A stretch of DNA of 44,094 nt from JABDIY01 sp041576015 (GTDB lineage: Bacteria; Actinomycetota; Acidimicrobiia; Acidimicrobiales; SZUA-35), in contig JBFGLT010000007.1 in assembly GCA_041576015.1 (NCBI GenBank), forward strand, positions 1-44,094, read 5' to 3'. Positions 38,800 through 44,094 of the stretch are shown piece after piece. Both the position numbers and the translations under genes were made by a program. The notes below the pieces were generated by a model. It was not told where the DNA came from and ran no database searches. It saw nothing but the letters and a program-made list of their open reading frames with translations. Each line of letters opens with the position of its first letter. The stretch's first letter is position 1.

Positions 38800-39696
38800 A
38801 TGCCCGCAGTCGCTGCCAACGGAATCACGATCGAATACCAAGAGCAGGGTCAGGGAGATCCGTTGCTGCTCATCATGGGCCTCGGCGGACAGCTGGTCGA
38901 CTGGCCTCAGGGACTGGTGGACACCTTCGCCACCGCCGGCTTTCGGGTGATCCGGTTCGACAACCGGGATGCGGGTCTCAGCACCGAGTTCGACTGGGAG
39001 CCGCCGTCCCGGCGGCAGAACATCGGCATGCAGATCATGGGCCGGGCACCCGAGGTGGGGTACGACCTCTCCGACATGGCCGACGACGCCGCTGCACTCC
39101 TCGACGTCCTGGAGATCGATGCAGCTCACGTCGTCGGTGTGTCGATGGGCGGCATGATCGGCCAGCTGCTCGCCTTCCACCACCCCGATCGAGTTCTGAC
39201 ACTCACGTCGATCATGTCCAACACCGGGGATCGCCGCCACGGGATCATCTCGCCACGAGTGCTCGCAAAGTTCCTCAAACACGCTCCGACGCGGGAGACC
39301 GCCGCCGTCGATGGCACCGAGTTGTACAGGCACTTCGCCGGCCCGGCCTGGGACTACGACGTGCACCTGCAGAGGGCGACCGTCGCCGTGCAGCGGAGCT
39401 ACCGGCCAAAAGGGCTGCTCCGGCAATTGGCGGCCATCGCCGCCACCGGCGATCGCACGGAGTTGCTCGAAACGCTCGATGTGCCGACCCTGGTCATCCA
39501 CGGACTGGTCGACACGCTCGTCACGCCCTCGGGCGGGATTGCGACGGCCAAGGCGATCCAGGGGGCCCAGCTGCTCATGTTCCCCGACATGGGTCATGAT
39601 CTCCCGGCGGTGCGCTGGGTCGACATGGTCACCGCCATCCGAACCCTGGCCGACCGCGTTCACCACCCCGATCTCAGCCCGCTGGTGTCGTCATGA
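38800..39696 (+). CDS. Alpha/beta hydrolase
   Basis: A 298-residue hydrolase of the haloperoxidase/epoxide hydrolase-like branch. LLLIMGLGGQLVDWP forms the oxyanion strand-turn, RVIRFDNRDAGLS is a family-typical segment, the nucleophile is Ser115 in VVGVSMGGMIGQ, the acid is Asp in VIHGLVDTLVTP and the base His in FPDMGHDLP. The D-N-R-D-x-G-x-S pattern resembles aclacinomycin methylesterase-type enzymes; the substrate is unknown. Start ATG 38800. The stop overlaps the ATG of the WS/DGAT gene (ATGA), which suggests a lipid-ester-related pair: one making and one cleaving esters. Confidence 0.88.
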   Translation: MPAVAANGITIEYQEQGQGDPLLLIMGLGGQLVDWPQGLVDTFATAGFRVIRFDNRDAGLSTEFDWEPPSRRQNIGMQIMGRAPEVGYDLSDMADDAAALLDVLEIDAAHVVGVSMGGMIGQLLAFHHPDRVLTLTSIMSNTGDRRHGIISPRVLAKFLKHAPTRETAAVDGTELYRHFAGPAWDYDVHLQRATVAVQRSYRPKGLLRQLAAIAATGDRTELLETLDVPTLVIHGLVDTLVTPSGGIATAKAIQGAQLLMFPDMGHDLPAVRWVDMVTAIRTLADRVHHPDLSPLVSS

Positions 39697-41378
39697 TCGA
39701 GCAACTCTCCGGGGTAGATACATCGTTTCTGACCCTGGAGTCGGGGTCGAATGCGGTGGGGCATGTCACCGGCGTGCTCATCTGTGACCCGACGACGTCG
39801 CCGGAGCCGTGGACCTTCGAACGCTTCAGCCGGCACCTCATCTCGCGTATCGGGCACCTCCCGCCATTCCGTCGCCGCATCCAGGAGGTGCCACTGGGTC
39901 TCGACCGGCCGTACTGGGTGACCGAGGATGAGGTCGATTTCGGCTACCACCTTCGGCACGTCGCCGTCCCCGGCCAGGGCGGCCGGAACGATTTCGCCGA
40001 ACTGGTGGCGCGGATTCACGCCCGACCGCTCGACCGGTCCCGCCCGTTGTGGGAGTGCTACGTGGTGGATGGTGTGCACGGCGACCGGATCGCCGTCATC
40101 ACCAAGATCCACCACGCCGCCATCGACGGCATCTCCGGTCAGGAAATCTTGAGCCAGCTGGTCGACCTGTCACCCGACGTCGAGGTTCATGAACCGGTTC
40201 GCTACCTCAACCCGGAACCGACCGTCAGCCCCGAGGATCTCACTCGCCGGGCGTTGAGGTCGTTTCTGCTCTCGCCAACCCGTGTGGCACGGACGGCGTG
40301 GGCGCTGGGTCGAGCCATCCCGGGATTGAGCTCGGCGCTCCCGTTCTCGGGTTCGGACCAGAGCACGATCGATGCGCTTCGCGAGTTGGTGGCTCCCCGG
40401 ACCCCGTTCAATGCGACGATCGGCCCTCACCGCCGATGGTCCTACGTGTCGGTCCGGCTCGACGACGTCAAAGAGGTGAAGAACGCGGCCGGCACGACGG
40501 TGAACGATGTCGTGCTCGCCATCTGCGCTGGTGTCCTGCGTCGCTGGCTCGAGAATCACGAAGCGCTTCCCGATCGGGACCTGCTCGCCATGGTGCCGCT
40601 CTCGGTGCGGTCGAGCTCGGAGGCCCACGCCATCGGCAACCTCGTCTCGTTCGCCGTCGCCAACCTGGCGACCACCGTCGATGAGCCGAAGGACCGTCTC
40701 CTTGCCATTCACGAAGCCATGTTGGAAGCCAGGAAGTCCCATGACACGTTGCCGGCCAACATCCTCACCGACATCTCCCAGATCGCCCCTCCGGCCGTGT
40801 CGGCCATGGCGTCCCGGCTGATCGCCTCGACCCATCTGGCCGACCGGGTGACGCTCCCGTTCAACGTCGTCATCTCCAACGTGCCCGGTCCGCCGGTGCC
40901 GCTGTACCTGTCCGGCGCAGAGGTTCTCGGCCACTACCCGGTTTCGGCGATCGTCGACGGGGTCGGCCTCAACATCACGGTGGTCAGCACCAACGGCATG
41001 CTCGATTTCGGTTTCGTGTCCGATCGGGAGCTCATCCCGGATCTCTGGTTGATGGCCGACACCGTCCTCGAGTCGCTCGACGAACTCAAGCGGGCGTGGG
41101 GTCTCGAACCGGCTGGTCGAGCTCGTCTCACCACCACCGAGGAGGCCATCTCGGCCCGCCAGGCAAAGGCCGCCAAGGCCGCCGCCGGTTCCGGGCAAGC
41201 GCGACGCCGAGCGGCGGGAACCGGTTCGCCCCGAAGGCCCAAGGCGTCCAAGACATCGAAGGCATCCAAGGCATCCAAGAAGGCAAATCGGCGGGCCAGC
41301 GGCCCGAGAAAGAAACGAGCAGGGTCGTCCGCATCGACGAAGCGGACCTCCCGCAAGCGCCCGCCTTCGTCTTCCTGA
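39693..41378 (+). CDS. Wax ester synthase/diacylglycerol acyltransferase with basic C-terminal tail
   Basis: A 561-residue acyl-CoA-dependent acyltransferase forming triacylglycerol or wax esters. The catalytic HHxxxDG motif is His140-His141 to Asp145-Gly146 in KIHHAAIDGISGQE. LVSFAVANLATTVDEP, FNVVISNVPGPPVPLY and the closing helix DELKRAWGLEP complete the usual 460-480 residue WS/DGAT. The extra tail, residues about 476-561, is Lys/Arg/Ala/Ser-rich with KASKTSKASKASKK and RRASGPRKKRAG, histone-H1-like, likely disordered and able to bind nucleic acid or acidic membranes. ATG 39693 overlaps the hydrolase stop. Confidence 0.92.
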   Translation: MIEQLSGVDTSFLTLESGSNAVGHVTGVLICDPTTSPEPWTFERFSRHLISRIGHLPPFRRRIQEVPLGLDRPYWVTEDEVDFGYHLRHVAVPGQGGRNDFAELVARIHARPLDRSRPLWECYVVDGVHGDRIAVITKIHHAAIDGISGQEILSQLVDLSPDVEVHEPVRYLNPEPTVSPEDLTRRALRSFLLSPTRVARTAWALGRAIPGLSSALPFSGSDQSTIDALRELVAPRTPFNATIGPHRRWSYVSVRLDDVKEVKNAAGTTVNDVVLAICAGVLRRWLENHEALPDRDLLAMVPLSVRSSSEAHAIGNLVSFAVANLATTVDEPKDRLLAIHEAMLEARKSHDTLPANILTDISQIAPPAVSAMASRLIASTHLADRVTLPFNVVISNVPGPPVPLYLSGAEVLGHYPVSAIVDGVGLNITVVSTNGMLDFGFVSDRELIPDLWLMADTVLESLDELKRAWGLEPAGRARLTTTEEAISARQAKAAKAAAGSGQARRRAAGTGSPRRPKASKTSKASKASKKANRRASGPRKKRAGSSASTKRTSRKRPPSSS

Positions 41379-41393
41379 GCCCGAGCTCGTCGA

Positions 41394-42515
41394 TCAGCCG
41401 GCGCCCGATCTCGCCAGCGACCGGTACAAGTCGAGAAGCCGCGCCGTCATCGCCTCCCATGTGAACTGCCGGGCTCGTTCGATGCCACGCTGTCGGAGTG
41501 GACCGGCGTACTCGTCGCCATCGAGGATGGCGGCCACCGCATCGGCCCACGCTTCGGGCTGATCGGACGGGACGAGGAGTGCACCGTCGTCACACACCTC
41601 CCGGTGGGCCGGGATGTCGGTGGCCACGACAGGTGTCCCGACCGACATCGCTTCGGCCGGTACCATCCCGAACCCCTCCGTGGTGGCCGCCGACACGACC
41701 ACCGCCGCCGAGCGGAGGAGCGCCCCTCGGACCTCATCGGTCACGTAGCCCGTGAGCACGATCTGTCCGTCGATTCGAGCATCCGCGATACCGCGAAGCA
41801 GACGTTCGGAGTCACCGCCGGGGCCGCCGGCCACGACCAGCACCAGGCCCGGTGACGCTCGCAGCACCGGTGCGAGCGCCTCGACCAGCTCCGGCACTCG
41901 CTTGCGGGGTTCGATCGAACCGAGAGCGAGCACGTACCGCCGGTCGACGAGCCGGGCCGCCAGGTCGCCATCGAGCGCTTCATCGGGCACCGGATCGAAC
42001 CCGATCGGGATCGGGTGGAGACGATGCGCCGGGATGGTCAGCCGGTCGGCGATCGCCGCGGCGGCGGCGTGAGAGAGCGTGTGGACGTGAGCGCCCCGCC
42101 GGACTGCCCGTCCGGTCAGTTCGGGGAAGAACCGAACGACGTCCGGGAGACCATCCGGGTTGTCCCAGGGGCCCAGGTCGTGCACGGTCAGGAGTTCCGG
42201 CGTTCCGTGCCCCGGCGGAGGTACGTAGAAGTTGGTGCCATGCACCAGATCAACCGGGCCGAACAGCCGGCCGACGGTCGGGTGATCGACACGGCGCCAG
42301 ATCTCCAACAGCGGGCGGGCCGGGACCGACCGGCGCAGACCGACGCCGGCGGGCAGGTGCGCCTTGATCCTGGCCGCCGACCGTCCGCTGAGCGAGATGG
42401 GCACGAGGTCGATGTCCTCGGCGTGGGCCGCCGCCGCCGAGATCTGGCGCACGAACCGTCCGATGCCGGTCAGCGGGACGGCCAGCGGAGTGACATCGAG
42501 CCCCAAACGCACCAT
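41394..42515 (-). CDS. GT4-family glycosyltransferase
   Basis: A 373-residue GT-B fold retaining glycosyltransferase. N-terminal MVRLGLDVTPLAVPLTGIGRF has the G-x-G/R loop, LVHGTNFYVPPPGHG and LLTVHDLGPWD follow, and the C-terminal nucleotide-sugar domain shows YVLALGSIEPRKRVPELVEA, LVVAGGPGGDSERLL, and the EGFGMVPAEAMSVGTPVVAT segment with the donor-binding Glu. It probably adds a sugar to a cell-surface glycan or lipid. ATG 42515 is the start, and the ends are close to the convergent WS/DGAT gene (16 bp). Confidence 0.9.
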   Translation of the reverse strand: MVRLGLDVTPLAVPLTGIGRFVRQISAAAAHAEDIDLVPISLSGRSAARIKAHLPAGVGLRRSVPARPLLEIWRRVDHPTVGRLFGPVDLVHGTNFYVPPPGHGTPELLTVHDLGPWDNPDGLPDVVRFFPELTGRAVRRGAHVHTLSHAAAAAIADRLTIPAHRLHPIPIGFDPVPDEALDGDLAARLVDRRYVLALGSIEPRKRVPELVEALAPVLRASPGLVLVVAGGPGGDSERLLRGIADARIDGQIVLTGYVTDEVRGALLRSAAVVVSAATTEGFGMVPAEAMSVGTPVVATDIPAHREVCDDGALLVPSDQPEAWADAVAAILDGDEYAGPLRQRGIERARQFTWEAMTARLLDLYRSLARSGAG

Positions 42516-42541
42516 CGGCGAGCCTACACCGGCCCGCCGTG

Positions 42542-42973
42542 TCAGTCGGCGTGGTTCCAGATCTCCTGCAGGTCCTCGTTGCGCTGACCACGCCGGTCGG
42601 CGATGTGATCGAAGACCAGTTCTTTCAGCTTCGATGGAAGGTTGATGAACACCACGCCGTAGTAGGCGCCATTGGCGTAGTCCGGGACGTCGTCGGCTGA
42701 TCGGATGTGGCGGACTTCGGCGACGCCGTGGGACCCCTCGTAGAGAAAGGGCACGCGTGAGCCGCACCGGACCACATCGATGAGCGGGCCCACGAGCAGG
42801 GCGCCCGAGATCGACAGATCCATGATCTGCATGTCGACCTCGGCGGTCTTCTTTCCGAACAGCTTCCGGTTGTTCGGCACGGTCCAGGTCATGGTCATTC
42901 CCTCGACGTGGAACCGGTCGGATAGGCGAGGGAACTGGCCGGGCAGGGCTGGCTGGTGGGTGTCACGTCCCAT
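42542..42973 (-). CDS. PilZ-like domain protein
   Basis: A 143-residue single-domain protein. The D-x-S-x-x-G motif of PilZ domains is at 52-57 (IMDLSISGALLVG), followed by strands (CGSRVPFLYEGSHGVAEVRHI) and a GVVFINLP segment with a final helix. The N-terminal RxxxR that completes c-di-GMP binding is not evident before the motif, so ligand binding is uncertain. ATG 42973 is used; a shorter start at MTMTWTV (about 25 codons later) is possible. It is upstream of the glycosyltransferase on the same strand, which fits c-di-GMP control of surface polysaccharide. Confidence 0.65.
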   Translation of the reverse strand: MGRDTHQPALPGQFPRLSDRFHVEGMTMTWTVPNNRKLFGKKTAEVDMQIMDLSISGALLVGPLIDVVRCGSRVPFLYEGSHGVAEVRHIRSADDVPDYANGAYYGVVFINLPSKLKELVFDHIADRRGQRNEDLQEIWNHAD

Positions 42974-43123
42974 ACCCACAGCTTCGGCATTCGATCGAGC
43001 GGGGTAATGGGTCGTTCGACCTATCGGACGGCGGCCGAATCCCCTGGCAGGCGACGAACGGGGTAGGTCCCGGGTGCCATTCCCCATGTAGAAGTCCCCG
43101 GCTCTCAGCCACCCTGGGAGGCG

Positions 43124-43939
43124 ATGACCACCGTGAGTGAGGACAACTGGGTCGCGCCCTTGCATCCGCCCCGCCGGCAGCCGACGACCCTGTCGCCGGC
43201 CGAGCCACCCCGGCCGGCTCGGTGGCGCGTCCTGCTCGTCGCCGGTCTCCTCGCGACACTGGCCCTCGCTGCAGCCCTGTGGCCCCGAGGACCTTCGGAC
43301 CCGGTGGATTTCAGCAACGTCGAGCGAACCCAGCTGGTGGCGGCAGCGGATCTGGCGACCGTGAGGGTCTCGGCGCGGGCGTGCCCGGGCGTGACGACCG
43401 GGAGTGGGTTCGTCGTCGGCACGGTGATGTTCACCACCGCCCACCTGGTTGCGTTCGAGTCCTCGGTCAAGGTCGACCGGCCGGGCCAGCCGGTGGTCGC
43501 CGGGGTGCTCGCCTCCTCGGCCGCCGTCGACGTTGCCGTCGTCGACGCCTCCTGGCTGGTCGCGCGCCCGCTCCCGATCCGCCAACGCGACCTGCCCGAC
43601 CAGTCGGCGGTCGTGGTGGCCGGACACCCCGACGGCGGCGAGCTCGCCGTCGTCGACGGCACGCTTCGTGCCTATGCCCCGTCGGCGGAGTGGGGCCTCG
43701 ACGGCGAGCGCGTGATGTTGATCGACGCCCCGGTCGGCGGGGGATTCTCGGGCGGGCCGGTCCTCGACCGGACCGGATCGGTCGCCGGCATGCTCGTCGG
43801 TGTCGATGCGACGACGGGGCTGTCCGTGGCGGTGCCCGGAGACGAGTTGCACGCTGTCGCCGACGCCGCCGACGCCGTGTGGGGGAACGGATCCGGACTG
43901 GTCGTCCACGCGCCGGACCCGTGTCCGGAACGGGGCTAG
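43124..43939 (+). CDS. Membrane-anchored trypsin-like serine protease (MarP/HtrA-like)
   Basis: A 271-residue protein with a Pro-rich cytoplasmic N-terminus, one transmembrane helix at about 35-53, and an extracytoplasmic chymotrypsin-fold domain. The triad is His107 (MFTTAHLVA), Asp136 (SAAVDVAVVD) and Ser209 (GGGFSGGPVLD). VSARACPGVTTGSGFVVG and SVAGMLVGVD resemble MarP. A Cys near residue 87 and another near the C-terminus could form a disulfide. No PDZ domain. In mycobacteria MarP protects periplasmic pH. ATG 43124 with GGAGG upstream (43110 region). Confidence 0.82.
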   Translation: MTTVSEDNWVAPLHPPRRQPTTLSPAEPPRPARWRVLLVAGLLATLALAAALWPRGPSDPVDFSNVERTQLVAAADLATVRVSARACPGVTTGSGFVVGTVMFTTAHLVAFESSVKVDRPGQPVVAGVLASSAAVDVAVVDASWLVARPLPIRQRDLPDQSAVVVAGHPDGGELAVVDGTLRAYAPSAEWGLDGERVMLIDAPVGGGFSGGPVLDRTGSVAGMLVGVDATTGLSVAVPGDELHAVADAADAVWGNGSGLVVHAPDPCPERG

Positions 43940-43941
43940 CG

Positions 43942-44094
43942 GTGGTGGTCGATGCGCAGGGCCGGGGAACGACGGTGATACGCCGCAAGGTGGGTCCGTT
44001 GGGTGAGCCGATCGGTCGGCTCGTCACCGCAGTGATCACCGACGCGCTGTTGCCCGGGTTGGGCGTCGACCGGGTCGTCTACGCCGTCCGCAGC
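43942..44094 (+). CDS. Partial ORF at right edge
   Basis: From GTG 43942, three bases after the protease stop, 51 codons run open to the end of the window: VVVDAQGRGTTVIRRKVGPL, then GEPIGRLVTAVITDALLPGL and GVDRVVYAVRS. The sequence has a plausible coding pattern (high third-position GC) but I do not recognise a family. It may be cotranscribed with the protease. Confidence 0.35.
   Translation, partial: MVVDAQGRGTTVIRRKVGPLGEPIGRLVTAVITDALLPGLGVDRVVYAVRS

Noticed and set aside
38248..39666. Long minus-strand open frame across tRNA-Cys, tRNA-Val and the hydrolase gene
   Set aside because: It runs through two tRNAs and opposite a well-supported hydrolase. It has no homology and is a product of high GC content.
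1..44094. CRISPR arrays, insertion sequences, prophage or rRNA genes
   Set aside because: No regularly spaced repeats, transposase or phage motifs, or rRNA conserved segments were seen on either strand.

Overview
The window is a GC-rich chromosomal stretch with densely packed, often 4-bp-overlapping genes and many GTG/TTG starts. Gene content points to an actinobacterium, most likely class Acidimicrobiia (Ilumatobacter-like): actinobacterial-type DapC, CarD, LexA with GAAC-N4-GTTC operators, a LysM gene divergent from lexA, DUF3039, a WS/DGAT acyltransferase and a MurA with Asp in place of the fosfomycin-target Cys. The lineage is inferred from gene content; no rRNA or marker tree is available here.

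Left part (1-16.9 kb): a core block resembling the mycobacterial miaA-dapF-hflX ... lexA-LysM-nrdR neighbourhood. Between hflX and lexA lie three lysine/diaminopimelate genes (dapC, dapD, dapE) and a secreted DUF4214-sugar dehydrogenase fusion. With dapF this gives most of the succinylase route to meso-diaminopimelate. nrdR is followed by a pyrimidine reductase-like gene and by nrdJ, the B12-dependent ribonucleotide reductase, which has its own promoter. A Ser/Thr/Pro-rich secreted protein and a formyl-THF cyclo-ligase come next.

Middle part (16.9-31.1 kb): RDD and small membrane proteins, galE, DUF3039, then a divergent redox pair. One member is a TlpA-like lipoprotein. The other is a peroxiredoxin interrupted by an in-frame TGA exactly at the peroxidatic cysteine and followed by a SECIS-like hairpin, i.e. 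a selenocysteine peroxiredoxin. An acyltransferase, carD, a metal-site-less MBL-fold protein and a long acyl-CoA dehydrogenase follow. Then comes a minus-strand murA-lgt pair, a phosphotransferase, a serine hydrolase-nucleotide cyclase pair, a DEAD-box helicase and a PfkB sugar kinase.

Right part (31.2-44.1 kb): an orphan N6-adenine DNA methyltransferase translationally overlapping metX, an Fpg/Nei glycosylase, small membrane/hypothetical genes, three tRNAs (Gly, Cys, Val), a lipoprotein, a zinc-ribbon membrane-anchored propeller protein with a nearby gene remnant, an alpha/beta hydrolase-WS/DGAT pair with an unusual basic tail, a GT4 glycosyltransferase, a PilZ-like protein and a membrane-anchored trypsin-like protease. 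I saw no rRNA, CRISPR array, insertion sequence or prophage.

The strongest unusual signal is the selenoprotein at 19909-20370. Secondary ones are several enzymes with altered catalytic residues (pseudokinase, DapF Cys-to-Ser, dead MBL fold), a tRNA-Val with C33, and a pair of mutually exclusive hairpins next to that tRNA.
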